Origin: Mercenaria mercenaria | Lineage: Eukaryota > Mollusca > Bivalvia > Venerida > Veneridae | Direction of reading: 5' to 3' | NCBI RefSeq assembly: GCF_021730395.1 | Contig: NC_069373.1 | Span: forward strand, 14,464,001-14,528,000 | DNA: 64,000 nucleotides | Part shown: positions 1 through 13,539 of the stretch, piece after piece | Numbering within the stretch: the first letter of the stretch is position 1 | Layout: the number at the start of each line of letters is the position of its first letter | The notes under the pieces: model-generated | Databases searched by the model: none | The model's input: the letters and a program-made list of their open reading frames with translations, nothing else | What the model was told of the DNA's origin: nothing | Program-made: the position numbers and the translations under genes

Positions 1-513
1 AAATGTAAACGACTGATTAGTATTGTAAAACATTTTATGTTCAGTTATTGTTTTTTATGTTACTCTGTATTAGTGCTTATTCAGTAGATTTTACTGGTGT
101 ATAAACTGCGTGCAAGTATTTTAGAAGGTCGAAATCACATATAAATAAAGAAGAAACATGCTTTCTTCTGGCGCTAAGCCCTAAGTGATATTTTTATACT
201 GCATTTATTAGGAGCTTACTGAATGTCTGTATTATTGTGTGTTCATGTATTAAGTATATATCATTCTTAAGAAATGGTACATTATATAATCTAAAATATA
301 TCAGTTTTAAGAATTTTCTCTGTAATTTCTATTTTTCGATCAACCTAGGTACTGCTTATGTATAACAGGATACAAGATGACAACAGCTCTCTTTTTTCCT
401 CTGAAATGTGTACAAAAGCCTAAAGTTGTGTTGTTGTTTTTGGCTGTTTCAGTTAATAAAGTTAAAGTGTACTTCCCTAATGCTTCAGTTTAAAGTAATA
501 ATTATAACTCTAC
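1..513 (-). other. intron 7 of CRAL-TRIO copy A
   Basis: Lies beyond the splice donor at 513-512 of the last visible exon. It is AT-rich, and I found nothing resembling copy B exon 8 (RDMNQPEFRKYML) here, so the terminal exon must be outside the window. Confidence 0.5.
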
Positions 514-3500
514 CTATAATATCTTTCATTGGGCCGGCCGATGGGCCTTTATAATCATCCGGCAGATACTCATCTGGAAAAATCTCCATACCAACTTCCT
601 CATATATTTTCACCAAACTTTTCCCGTGCAGATGCATCTGAAAAATCACGCAGAGTATTTAAGAATCAATTCCGTTGTTAGTAACAGTAATATTACTGTC
701 AGTACAGATAGTCTGTGTGGTCAATATGCAATGATGAAATAAAACAAGACTACTATGAGTACTCAAAACAACCGGGATTATGTAGTCCAAAGAAATCAAA
801 ACTTCTATCATGTGATCGCATCTCAAAAAATATTCAGTTTACCCTGTCTTTGAATTTCTGTCGCATGAAAGGTGCTAAGAGAGTATACATAGCATCAAAA
901 AAAGCCGGCTCCTTGTACATGTGAAACGCTTTGAATCTCATCGGAAGGGATTTCTGGAAGAACAATGTTTAGCACGTCAAAACATGCATAAAGTACATAT
1001 ACTGAAGTTTCCTTTTTGCACGAATGTGTATAATAACCACTGATCTATGTAAGAAGAGTATATGTTTATGGTTAGTTATCAGATCTCAGATTGTTTATCA
1101 GAGAAGGCATAGTTACACTTTCCAAACAATTAGGTACTCTGATTTGATTATTAAACACATAATCATGAAATGGCATATTTGATTGTGAACATTACTTTTT
1201 AATTTTTTTTTCAGAATAATCAATTAATCCTTCATTATTTCAATTCCTTATTATAATAAAATACCTGAAAGTATCCCAACATCTTCTTTTCGTATTCTGG
1301 ACTCCAGAGTTTAAGGAAATCGATTGAGACGCCGGAAAAGTCTGACACGAAAACCACACCATTAACCTGTGCGTTTTCATCACACGCCAGCCAGTCACAG
1401 ACCAAGCAACATGTTTTATACAGAAGATCCTGTCCTTCTTTCGATTTCATCAGACTAAAGTCGAATCCCTCTAAAAGTATACAAAATACAAATAAAAGCA
1501 TATCACAATAATATCTAGATCAATCATATTTTAAATGAACAAATTTCAGGAAGAGCTTTACGGCAAATCTCACTGAAATATGCCAGTCGTTTTTGTAGAA
1601 CCTGCTTAAACAGACTCTCTGAAATGAATAATATGTGTATTTATTTAATATACATTTAATCTCATTTACCAGTATTTGTCTAGTGGATCGAGGAATGTAC
1701 TAGTTGTGTCTCTAGCGGTTCCTCTCATATTCTTTTCCTTATTAATGTTGATACATAGGTAGGAACATTCTGCATTTAACATGTTACTTACTAGCATTAG
1801 TTTTCAACATTTTGCATGCAAACGGCACCTACCCATTGAGCTGAATATAACTCGACGCCCATGTTTGTCGTACCCTTTAGGGCAATATATCATCCTTGAA
1901 AGATAAAATATACACGTATATCTACATGATTCGTTTTTTTTATATAATGGAAGTTCAATTTATATTTCTTTAAGGAAAACGTTTAAGGAAAAAGCATTGC
2001 TGTCGAGTCTGTATGGAATTACAGGTCCATTAAAATGTTGATAAAATATCCTTAATCTGACTAAATGTCTCAGTACACATAAAGTAGACGTCATGGTGAT
2101 AGTTTCCATTAACTGTAACTGTATATGTTTAAACAAAGATAAGCCTAATATGATCAACTGCCTGAAACTAAATTAATTACACTCGTTTTCCTCTCACCCA
2201 GTTCTTAAGACTTTCTTTATTTTATCATCTGCTGGGTCTACATTTTTGAACCATTCCATTATCTTTGTCCTGTTTGTCCAATAATTTTCCAGTGTCTCTC
2301 TAGCCCCCAATTGACTGTACTTTCTCACCCTTATAAACCGTAGTAGAAACTGGAAATCTGTTTAACAGACAAGCAGAATTAGACAAGCAGAATTATTATT
2401 AAAATGGTGCTTTTAGATATATACTTAAGTTGAAAGTCTCCGCACCGTGTGATTTCACAACATTGTGAATACGAAAAGAAATACATATAAGTCTTTTTCC
2501 GATGCAGACCACAGAAGTACTATGGACTGTATGCACAGTTTACCATCAATCGAAACAAAATCAAAAGACCATGCCTTTACTAAACAGATGCAGCATCAAA
2601 ATTTAATTGTGTGGTCGGTATATTAAAGTGATAACCAATGAGATAAACAGTTAAGTGCCCAAAATAGAAATATCAAATATTCACAAGTGTTTATGACTCA
2701 AAACTAATATCATTTTAATATATCTCACTTCCTGAACTGCCTACCGAAGAAAGTTACATAAATTATGAAGTACCGGTACTCATTCAAAATACGTTAAAAT
2801 TTCAATTGTATCTAGCTTACCAACCGCTTGTCAATGTGATATAAATTTTGGTACTATTTAAATAATAATTTATGTCCCTAAAACGTTATGAAAAGGCAGT
2901 ACCAGTTGGAGACTTGAGCCAGTCCTGTTCCAGTACCCATTTCCTCAGTGCCTGTACAGCACTCTCTCTGTCTTTGTCATTTAATTCGTGTAATTCATCT
3001 TTTGCCTTCTTCTTCCCGGCCTCGTCCAATTTACTTACAAATTTAGCATCTCCTGTAACAGAATAAATACACTAAAACAAATACAAAATGTAGATACATA
3101 AAATGATATAATATAATTTACTCTTATGGTCAGTCCTCCAGTCTTTATCAGTTTGCACATTACCGTTTTTAGACACGTTCTCGGGTGTTTTAAGAATGCC
3201 TAGCTATATACTTTTCAATATGTTAATTAATACATTGTCACACGGTACCATGCATAATAGAATTCTGGCATTCATTCATTCTACTTTCCTGAAAATGATA
3301 GAATACAAATAATGCGAGTTTGCATTTCTTATATCATCTATGCACAAGTATATATTAGAATATAAATGAATTATCTATAATGTACTTTTAAAGACATTTA
3401 AATGTTGTTTTTATTTTGTTATTTATCTTTAATGTCTGCTTTATTCGATAGAAGACATAACAGTTTGATTTTAGCTTGATTTGCAGTAAAACAGAATGTC

Positions 3501-3854
3501 AGCAGTGACCAATAATTGACCACCTAGTCACTCAAGCTGGACTTTCATATATATTGCCTGTTGCAAAAGTTAAAAAGGGGTAAATGCGTTACAGACAAGA
3601 CATAACATGGTTGACAGCTGTTTATAATCAGGAAGTTCAATACAGGAAAGATGACTCAAAACAAAATCTACAACTCAGCATGGTAATTACTGTGCGAATA
3701 CTATAATAAATTACAAGATATTTGAGCACACAAAAACATTTGTTGATATGTATGCATATCCGTATTATGTAATGTACTTTTCTGATATTTATAAAGTATT
3801 ATAAAGTATTTCTAATGATACTATTGAAACAAACATACCTGGATCAACAGCCAT
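514..3854 (-). CDS. CRAL-TRIO / alpha-tocopherol transfer protein-like gene, copy A (partial, seven exons)
   Basis: Seven exons read on the minus strand: 3839-3854, 2903-3052, 2198-2357, 1833-1894, 1265-1470, 843-953 and 514-637. All junctions are GT/AG and the phases agree. The start is the ATG at 3854 (MAVDPG). The translation opens with a charged helix (residues about 6-50, ending ALRKWVLEQDWLK), then FLLRFIRVRKYSQLGARETLENYW, which is the CRAL-TRIO N-terminal helical region. It continues with MIYCPKGYDKHGRRVIF and the lipid-binding fold (CCLVCDWLACDENAQVNGVV, then LPMRFKAFHMYKEPAFFDA). Basic residues in KFKDR followed by MHLHG sit where the tocopherol transfer proteins have their phosphoinositide-binding patch. 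The family moves hydrophobic ligands between membranes in the cytosol. The last exon was not found in 1-513, so the gene continues off the left edge. The exon lengths equal those of copy B at 32999-44345. The ligand cannot be told from sequence. Confidence 0.9.
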
Positions 3855-5499
3855 TTTGTGTGCGCGCGAGATAACGTTCGATAAATTTAAAGCCGCTCGC
3901 TCGAATATGAATCAAAACAAACAAAGTTTTAGCTCACAAAAAATCAACTTTCATCAAGAGAGAACACTCTTTTTGGGTAGTGGACCCGGAATAACAGTCG
4001 ACATTTTCCGTTCAATTACGTATTTATCCGTGTGCGATTTCGGCATTCTCCGGTTATTTTGAAAAAAGGATTGTCTGTTATGACCGAAGGATGCCGAAAT
4101 CAGATACGGAGAATAGGTAGTCGCACGGAAGTTACCTAAAGAACAACATAGCATTTCAGAAAGGTACTAGTGGTAGGTAGTAGTATAGGGTGGTAATCTC
4201 CTATACTACTGTAGGTACAAGTACTGAAAATAAAGATGTACCTTCCTTGAAATAGGCAACGATACATTTTTAATGTAATTATAGACGGATTTACAATGCT
4301 GTTGGTTCCTATGATGTTTACCGGATGTTTTGATTTTAATGGGCATGTGCTCTTTACGTGTGGCAAAAAGACTGTTTAACATTAAGTAAACCTACACAAA
4401 ATCATCCTTATATTATGAATTATTTTGCCACAATAAAGAAACTTTTGACCACACAATTTATTGTACAGAATTTTTGATTAAAAATTACCTAAGAGGCCGT
4501 TTTTTTCTTATTTTTGTGAGAAAAAAAAAAACATTTCCATTAGGCTAGATCAACCCACGAAATAAATATTAAATTTGTTCCTTACATCTGAAAATGTCAT
4601 ATTTTCTTTCATTTTATCTGTCAAATGATTTTTCAAATAGCTGTTGTATGTATTTTTCTCCGATTTGAATGATATTTAACATAAATTCTTAGGGGACGCG
4701 GATCTTTGTCACTCATGTTGCTGTGTTAAGTGATATACGGGAAATTATAACATTACTGAATCATTATGCAACTGGCATGATAAAACATAGGTCACCTTGG
4801 TGATCAAAACCATAACATTGGACTTCTTTTCAACAAGGATGTCACCTAATTAGACCGGATCATAAAAGTTACTAAAGCATATAAGATGTCTTCTTCGATG
4901 TAACTTACTTTAATGCTCTTCGGCCTAGTACGCTCTCGGATTAATATATCACGTAGCGGACGTTACAGATGTGCGCGAGATGATGGGACAGGTGGTGGTG
5001 GTGGGGGCTGGGGGTGGTGGTGGTGGTGGTGGTGTGTGTGTGGGGGGGGGGGGGGGGGGGGAGGTGCGGCCTGGGTACATCAGTTGTAATAAATCTATAA
5101 CCCGTTCAAAATTTTTAGTTTTTGAATTTTTAAAACACATTCTTCGATTTCTCTCAATACAACTTTTAACTTCGACTTTCAATGATATTATTATGTAAGC
5201 TTATTGTGGCAGGTTGTATGTTCTGTCAGATTAAGAAAAAGAGATCTGTTAAGAAATGTCCATATAAACAGCAGCTTTTTAAATTGGTGTAAAATAACAA
5301 TTTCTCAATTTTCTTTAACTTAAACTTGTCGAGATGAAAGATCAATATTGCTGAAAATAGTTTGTTGCCTGTTCATTACGAATCCTTAATCATCAGTTAA
5401 AATATGCATTAGTCGAAACAAAAAAGTATAAAGTACTTCTATTATTATATATTATATTATTTTTATAGCTCTTTGGTTGAAGTATCTTATTTTGAGCGA
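3855..5499. other. upstream flank of copy A, no gene seen
   Basis: Upstream (promoter side) of the ATG of copy A. Every open frame here is short and lacks recognisable protein features. The only structure I see is a purine-rich GGT/GT stretch running into a run of about 21 G at 4990-5061. Confidence 0.4.
4990..5061. repeat. GGT/GT-rich low-complexity run with poly-G
   Basis: Degenerate GGT and GT repeats are followed by an uninterrupted G tract of about 21 bases. The open frames on both strands across it (polyglycine and polyproline) are artefacts of the repeat. Confidence 0.85.
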
Positions 5500-5509
5500 G
5501 GCAGTCGTG

Positions 5510-5720
5510 GATATGCAAAGATTTACATATATTTTTCTTTGTCCTGCAGTGGTAATTTATTACAACATGTTATAATACAGATTCATATTGATCGAATAGA
5601 TTGAAATGTGATATAACTTTTACGTTGTTTAAATTGTACAGTCATGCCTTTTTGCCCTACGTAGAGTTGCGCATGCGCGAAATTTTGCTTTCGTTGCTAA
5701 GGATCTCCCCAAGTGTAAAT
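5510..5720. repeat. block shared with intron 3 of copy B
   Basis: Shares TTTGTCCTGCAG, then TTTTTGCCCTACGTAGAGT, and CCAAGTGTAAATCC with 36310-36445, in the same order and spacing. It is either a dispersed repeat or the remains of the duplication that made the two CRAL-TRIO genes. Confidence 0.5.
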
Positions 5721-6735
5721 CCAATCCTCTATACTAATTTCATATTTTTTTTTCATTATTATTTTCACGTACAAGTAAGTGTCATTTTAATGGAAAATAC
5801 AATTCATAAGCTTCATCAGCGAGATTCTCTAGCTGTGTCAATAGATTCCTGGGGCAATCATTAAATACATTTTACAACACAGAAATGGAACACGCACCCA
5901 TAAAATTTAAATAATACCGTTAGTGCTTTTAAAATATTTACCTACACTATCACGACTATTAGATGTAAGGCGATACACGCACCACCACACCCACTCCTCA
6001 GACCCCAGTTTCATTTTTGTTGGTTATTCAGATTTACCCTTGTGTGCATGTCAGTCCATCCGTCCTAATTTGTGTCGTGCATATCTCAAATATTTTATTA
6101 CCTCCTCTAACGTGACCAATTGGCGAATTTAGTGTGTCACTTACCTATATTTCATAACTTGGTTGTGTGCATATATTTATATGCAAATCTGTTTTGGTAA
6201 ATTGAAATAAGCACATACTTCCGCTGTAATTCATATAACGATAGAGAAATAACGAAATCTATACGAGAAACCTGTGCAGGTAATAACAACTTTATGGAGA
6301 ACGATGGTGTCCTCCTATAAGTATTACGATACGAACTATTTTGTAAATTATCAAATATTTTGAAGTGTTTACACGCGCATTTACATGTTTCGCTATTGAA
6401 CAAATTAAACAATATTTACTTGCAACCAGTTTAAACATTATCTACTCGCAAATTCAGTATTATCAACCTCGTCCCGGATGTTTTAATCACATAGATATTT
6501 GTAAACTAGCATCATTAAAATGCCAATTAAAGTGAAAGTTATCACTACATGTATTTATCATTATTTAAGGCTTTGATTGGGGAAAGTCACTGATGAGAGA
6601 ATACTTGTAGCTTACACTAGTAAACTTTTGATGGGGGAAAATATTAAGTCTTTTTGTACACTGACCATACTTGACAGCTTCTGGGTGTCACAGAAAGTTT
6701 GAATGATTAACTTCCATCTGCATAACTTGCATATA

Positions 6736-6885
6736 ATAACAATAACAACAACAACAACAACAACAATAATAATAATAATTATAATAATATTAATATCAAT
6801 AATAATAATAGATAGGTAGGTAGGTAGGTAGAGAGGCAGGAGAGCAGGCAGACAGACAGATAGATAGATAGATAGATAGATATCT
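6736..6885. repeat. compound microsatellite
   Basis: Consecutive runs of AAC, AAT, GGTA, CAGA and GATA units. Nothing coding is visible in the 800 bases on either side. Confidence 0.9.
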
Positions 6886-7714
6886 GGTCCAACCCAGAGT
6901 TTTCAAATCAGATATATTGTCAACGATCAGGGGTAGTGCTAGAAAAATGACGTGTATTTTTTTATACGTGTGTACATCTAAAAAAAAGATTTGTTCTCCT
7001 CATCAGTAAGTGAATCAATTCCGTGAAGTTATTTGTGAGTACTAAGTGGATGGAATCTACGAGTATTGATAAATAACAAGCGACGAGCATTGAAAAAATG
7101 GCGACTTTAGGAGCGCAATATTCTTCCGCTGAAGAACGAGTGCATATTTCCCGATGCAAAGATAATAACCTTTTTATTACACACGCATGTACATGTATAA
7201 ATATAATGTAAATATCATAAATTTGTTCAATAGCCTGAATATGACAATACCGAACTAAATAGAAAAAATAGTGCAACAACCCACACTGAATTACGTCACG
7301 CACCCGATATGAAATTCAGGCGTCAGTGTATGGAAAAATATTGACTTTTCCGGTACCAGTGAAACTAAACGGGGAATAGAAACGAGTATGTAATAAAATA
7401 GTTTAGTGATTCCGTACGCATTTTTGTATCTTTTCGGGTCAATCTCCACAGGTCGTTGAAAGTAACTGGAAATTTGCTTTGCCAACAAATACGAAATACA
7501 TAACAAGTTGAGGAATAAACCAAAATAATAGACTTAACTGCCGAATTATGTCTTAAAACGGAATTAATAGAAAACCAGAATCTGTATAGCGTAAAATGAG
7601 ATGAATCGAAGAACGTTACAGACCGACAATTAGATTTACATATGTTTAAATTCATTGTGACCATCCTCTCATACAGTTATGCAATGCATTCCATTTTGCA
7701 GAAAATAAACTTTG

Positions 7715-8984
7715 GGCCATACCAAATTGATTTGTCGTTCGTCGGAACTACCGCATCAATGATTTCATTCCCGAGAAAAAGAAAAAAAATTCACCCGCCC
7801 GCACGTACTTAAAAATCGCCGAAAAAAATCATTTTTTTTTTCTGATTACGCGGTCCGGAATGATAACGGTAAACAGGTTTTATCGCTGTTTTAATGCGTC
7901 AAAGTGATATTGATCGGAATCCATGCGTTCGTAATACATGTAGCTGATGACACAAACTCAAAAAGTCAGGAATTATGGTATTGTTCATCATTTGTTTTAA
8001 ATCTGGAGTGTCTGTGCTAGTGCCACACATGGCCTTCGATGTGCCGGTAGGTGATGAAGTAGGCACGTTCTACGATTGTTCAAATTATACAGTGAAAGGA
8101 ACAAAGCCCGACTTGTAAGACGTGCACGGCCACGGGGATTCAAATTGAAAATATTTGGATTAAACATAGAAATATTGTTCAGATAAAGTTTTCAAACCAT
8201 TTGTTATCAGTTGTTAGTCAGTCAAAGCACAAAAAATAACACTTTTAAAGAGTGGCCATATTTGGATCATTTTTTGTCCGTCTGTTATCAATTTTGACTG
8301 AAATGAACCTCTACCACAAAATCTTAAGCTATATTGTAACCTTGCCTGTTAAGAAATTATTCCAATGGATTCGAGCAATGTCGAAGCATTTGTGTGCCCA
8401 ACTCCGTTTGGTCTCATTGGTCAAGTGATTTATTACTTTCCCCTCACCTCTACCGTTTGGAATTTCACTAGGGGCACAAAGTTGCTCATGTGTCGAAGCC
8501 ATCTAACTGGGTTTCAGAAGATATGTTATTCCACTCGAGTGCCCGTTTTGTCTTAAATATTCCTCATCCTCTGCCGTTAAATAGGCACGCCTTCAGATTA
8601 ATGTAGAAAAATCAAAATTAAAAATAAGACATTCATCCCTCAGTAATTATAAATCCAAAATAAAAACAAAGTGATTCAGTGAGTTTTAGCAAGAATTTAT
8701 TTGCAAAACCATTCATGTAGTCTTTAAAACATACAGAAAAGCTATCTACTGTCTTTGTCACACTGTAAATGTTTAAGTTCTGTGTTATTCTTAAAGAAAT
8801 GTTAACTTAATATTTAATCATAACTGCAAAAAAAAAAAAAAAAAAAAAAAAAAAAGACCCGCTCGCTCCATGTAAAAGCTACCCGCCTCTGAAAAAATCA
8901 AAATTGAGAAAAAAAAATTTCGCTCGCTCGCTCCCATTTTTTTTGAAAATTTTCCGAAGAACTATTAATCAATTTGGTATGGCC
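7715..8984. mobile_element. non-autonomous TIR element, about 1.27 kb
   Basis: Begins GGCCATACCAAATTGAT and ends with the exact reverse complement, ATCAATTTGGTATGGCC. Inside both ends are similar short tracts rich in CGCTCGCTC or CCCGCCCGC next to A- or T-runs, so the inverted similarity extends inwards in degraded form. An A-run lies at 8827-8854. No transposase frame is present and no clear target duplication could be read, so the superfamily is unassigned. Confidence 0.75.
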
Positions 8985-9682
8985 TTATCATTAAAAAGCT
9001 TGTTTATATATCAGCCAAAGTCATTTTGAAAAGAAAAGGTAAAATGCAACAAAATATTCTTGGTGATTTTTATTAAAAGTCTATAAAAAAGATTGCAAAA
9101 ATGGGGGGCCTACGGACACTTAAGGACAAATCTAATGTGCTCACAACTTTAGTGAGCCAAACCTTAGGAACCTGGGGTTCTTCATGTATACTTCTGTGAG
9201 GCAGCTGAAAGTAAGAAACAGTTTACACTTCTTTTTCATTTGTGTTTAACAAAAATATTCATTCTTGAAATATGGGGCTACAGAAATTACAGAAATTTAT
9301 TGGTGCATCATGCACCGATCGGTGTATCATGAACCAATTGGTGTATTCAGCAATTCACCAATCGGTGAATCAACACGTAGGATGCCACTTTAAAACGAAA
9401 TATTTCGAGAACCGGAAATAACCGCATTCCGATACCTTCGCATGTTGTTGATGACATCGGCCATTTTCAGTCGCCATTACATTTTTTTCCGACAGACTGC
9501 TGCGTTTTTTGCGTTTTTCACATTGAATGCTCTGTCACATAATTATAATTCTGATATACAGGAAAATAATAATTATGTTTCTTAAATGGAATTCAGGGAA
9601 AGTTTGTCGACTATTTTATATCCCAAATCCCTGTAGAAATACGCAGGATGTAAATTCTTAAAATGCGTGAAATAATTAAATA
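8985..9682. other. no gene seen; cluster of short palindromes at 9302-9370
   Basis: No supported coding sequence. Four short dyads follow one another at 9302-9370 (see findings). A single reverse-strand copy of the motif CCGTAG-type sequence (TACGGACACT) occurs near 9112. Confidence 0.4.
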
Positions 9683-9893
9683 AGCTGCTCCATGGGAAAA
9701 CCAACATAGTGGCTTTGCGACCAGCATGGATCAGTCTGGTCAGGATCTATACTGTTTGCTTTCAAAGCCTATTGCAATTAGAGAAACTGTTAGCGAACAG
9801 CATGGATCCTGATCAGACTGCGCGGATGCGCAGGCTGGTCTGGATCCATGCTGGTCACAAAGCCACTATGTTGGTTTTCCCATGGCGCGGCTC
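9683..9893. mobile_element. foldback MITE, copy 1
   Basis: A palindrome of about 210 bp. The left arm contains CCATGGGAAAACCAACATAG and the right arm its reverse complement. The arms continue inwards through GACCAGCATGGATC and an interior GACTGCGCGGATGCGCAGG. The same family occurs at 40451-40685 inside copy B. It has no coding capacity; the open frame across it comes from the repeat. Confidence 0.85.
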
Positions 9894-10935
9894 AAATGTC
9901 AACGAACGCAACTTAACCAATCCAGCGATAGAATACAGAATATCAGGAAAATCAGGATCACAAGTACACAGTGTTTAGGGGACTTGTTTGTTTAAGTTTG
10001 TTTGCTTTGTTTTGATTTGAGGAATGGTGGCAGAGCCCATCAGCCTGATCAGGAGGGAAAATCACGATATAACATCAAAACGTTCGGAAAATTTGTGTCG
10101 TGAAACAAATAGTATCTTTCATAGGTATGTTACACACTTTCTAGATGAAAATGACAAACACATTTTTCATAAACATGCATTTTTAGTTTTGACTTTTAGC
10201 AGTTTCGGATCGCTTTTCGATTTAGAATGTGCATTATTTAATATTATTCATTATTTCCTTCAAGTCATCGCTAGAGGTGTTAAGGGTGTTCTACGTTTCA
10301 TTACCACTAATGAGCAAACATGATCAACCGAGTCTGTAATTGTTTTAATTGGTTGTGTTCTGTTTCGAAAGGATCTTCTTATAGATTTGTTCAACCTGCA
10401 TGTAGTTTCCTAAGGAACAACGTTAATATTGAAGCAAAATGTAAAGAAAAGTTGGCATCATGTTTAGAGAGCAACATATACGTCTTAGTCGTACAAACAA
10501 GGCCCCCCAGTTGTAATGAATATAGTAAAGTGTGACCTTTATTTTCATTATAAGTGATATTGTGAAGTGCAGTTATCCTACGATAAAATGCTAGTCAAAC
10601 GTCAAACATATGCTTGTGATGTAATGTTAGCAAGAATTGGGAAAGAAATATCCGAGAGATATGTCTATCCGCCGCTGTGTGATTATACTTAATTTGGCTA
10701 TTTTGTGTTTGTATAACTTTACACAACAAGCTTTTGACTTTTGTTATTTCTATACTAAGTAATAAGTTCACTCCCGTAAACAAATTCCATTCATTTATAG
10801 TTCATTAGTAATTTTAGACCAGTTCAATAATGATCCTTGCCGGCATCATCAAGAATACGAACACGTTAATTTTGCAATACAGGTAAGCTAAAGTTTACTG
10901 GAATTTTACATCCATTTATTTAAACCTATGACAAT
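9894..10935. other. no gene or repeat recognised
   Basis: Contains two plus-strand open frames of about 70-100 codons with no recognisable domain and no supporting splice or poly(A) context. I do not call them. Confidence 0.35.
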
Positions 10936-12929
10936 ATTTTGTCCACAGACACTTGGGGTTCGGACCTCCACACACCCCATTCTCCTACGCCCCTGGTTAA
11001 GTTTAGCCAATATATTTTAGCATTTTACCATGTATTGAGCATAGGTGACGATCATAAAAAGCATTCTGTAACATTTCAGCGTGTTTTTAAAAAATGCATT
11101 TTTACCATCAATGCTCTCAATACTAGAAGATATGCAACTTCTCACGAACACTAGAGAAACAATAGCCAGTTAAACGTTTAAATGAACCCCTACCAATGAA
11201 TCACTGGTATCAATCGTCAGATCTGTTACCATTCTGTTAAATGACACCGGTCCCGACAACTGTCGTTTGTATTCCGACGAGAAATCAATAAAAAATATAA
11301 ATCAATCTATCTAAATTCTATGGAACACATCCTTGTGAATAGATCCCTGCTTTGAACTGCGCATATCATTGCCGGGTACCAAAATCACACCCTGGTACCG
11401 GCGCTCCCAAGTACAGGTGGCACTCACACATACAGCGCTCGATAAGCGATTTTAGAAGAGCGGTGGTGTAAGTATTTCTTATTGTATCTCCGGTAATTCA
11501 AAACTTTTCTTAAAATGAAAGATATCTGCGCCCTGATGAATAATTGGTGACTATGTTCTGTGAGTGTCACAACATTTCATCTTGAAATAAACAAAATACG
11601 GCGAGTTAAACGTGAACGTTTGACTCAAAAATGTCAAATGTCAAAACAACACGTAAAATACTCGGTAAATACTCCAAATGTATTCATTTTTGATACAGTA
11701 TCGTATAGCCATGTCTTCCTACAATATACCAGTTCAAATTCCAAGACTTAGTTTGTTATATTTAAAGAATGACTCGTGTTTAAAGATGGTATGGGGTTTC
11801 AAAACGGCACTCACATCGTACAGGTGTTAATTTTTTTGGCGCTCAACAAGTACAGCTGGAGAAAAGTCTTCAGAAACGTAGACCTTGTTGTTGTTTACTC
11901 TCAGTGTGGTGCCTGTATGATCATAAATCATTATATTGTTAAAAAACTGACTGTAGAAGTCGACCTTTCTATGTTAAAACTTACGGCGACAATATTTTAA
12001 CATTATATTTTATTAAAAAGCTTCTTGAAAACTGATTAATGCTAAATTTTGATATGTCCTAGGATTTCGTTGAAAAATAAAAAACGTGCTTCAAAACATT
12101 CATATGACTCAGTGGGATCAGTGGACGGTAAGGTTTGCAAGAAGATATGTGTGTGCTTGCGTGCCATGCCGTGAATTCCCGGTCAAAATTACCACTTTAG
12201 ATTTTCGCAGTAGAGAACTGTGGCAAGTCTATATCTGCATGTAGTTTTCGTGTGGCTATCGGTGTGTAACATTAACGTATTCGCATTGACCGTTAATTAT
12301 AGGCTATAGCATTTATTTTTATCCATCGGTATTTAACAAGTTAGAAGAGTTAAAGACCCACCAATACCTAGTGGTCTACTTTTTCCTCCCACATGAACTT
12401 TGTGCAAATAATTCTGGTAATACTGGTATCATACAACTATTCTACAAGATGACAGGTGGACAAGCTCAGTCAGGTTTTCATAACTTCATTGCAAACTTAC
12501 TCAGTCATTCTCTTCTCAGTATAGTTTTATAAAAAAATAGAATAATAACTATCTTACACTGTATATAGAAACAAAGTGTGATCTAAACTCACCTTAATAC
12601 ATGAAGTACCATGCATACTACTACATTAATTGAATAATATATTTAGTAATACATTGCCTTAGCCTTATATCTGTTACTGTCAAACTGTAATTAGACACTT
12701 GTTATTTCTCATTTCCCCATACAAAAATGTATAATTACAATTATGGAACAATCTGACTGAAGTACTTGATCTTCTAAACGAAGATCCGAGAACGACCCAT
12801 TCTTAATCGTCGTCTGTATATACATTTGTATTTGATTTCCAGAATTTCTATTTTTATCTTCGCAATTCTATTTTTTATTTTAACCAATCAGACGACTTGT
12901 TCGAATGTCAAAAATTAAGAAAAAGGGAC

Positions 12930-13015
12930 TAGAATCCGGGACCAGTCGCTTACAGAGCAAGTGCTCTACCGACAGAGCTAACGCTTTACCGACAGAGCTA
13001 ACCGGCTGATATTTT
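12930..13015 (-). repeat. tRNA-like (SINE-head) sequence with repeated D-arm
   Basis: On the minus strand it reads TTAGCTCTGTCGGTAGAGC, an A-box/D-arm-like stretch, followed by GGTCCCGGATTCGAGTCCC, a B-box/T-arm-like stretch. The D-arm portion is present twice. I see no well-paired acceptor stem, so it is a tRNA-derived repeat and not a gene. Part of the T-arm side recurs at 13110-13145. Confidence 0.55.
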
Positions 13016-13539
13016 ACGTCATAAAAAATGTAACTATCAAAAACCCAGTCTAAATATAGGTTTTTTATTCTTACAAAATGTTGTAAGTAAGTAAAAATGT
13101 GTAGGCTGTCAGGGACTCGAATCCGGGACCAGTCGCTTACAGATTTTTTATTCTTACAAAATGTTGTAAGTAAGCCTTTTGCCTGGCTAACGGAATGGTC
13201 GTCAGAACGAGGATATCAATAGCACGTCTTCAGATCCTAAGTATAGCGTAATAGGAGATGTACTTTAGTCAGACAGCATTATGGAAATACAAAAGGTTAC
13301 AGTTAGTTAGTGGTGTGTCTTTAAGGTAACTTGACTATAGCCACTACTGACCTTGACAATTTAAAGGGATAAGTACAAATATATATATAACTCTCAAAGT
13401 TAGAACTGAAGCTCAAACAAGAGATGGCACTATTAGTGACAAACGCCCCCGAGGTTTGTCCAAGAATGATACAGTTCGATGCGCAAAATATGCCAGAATA
13501 GTGTAAGGTATGACTAATATTTCGACAAGAGAAAACATT

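Noticed and set aside
2872-3066. Plus-strand serine-rich frame
   Set aside because: Antisense shadow of copy A exon 2 (2903-3052).
4949-5198. Polyglycine and polyproline open frames on both strands
   Set aside because: They are generated by the GGT/poly-G tract. There is no coding context.
10024-10535. Two consecutive plus-strand frames as a gene
   Set aside because: No domain, no codon pattern, and no poly(A) signal or splice sites in register.
11776-12000. 74-codon frame conserved exactly in both hAT-type elements (also 22428-22652)
   Set aside because: Exact conservation is explained by the youth of the two element copies. It has no transposase features, zinc finger or RNase-H-like motif.
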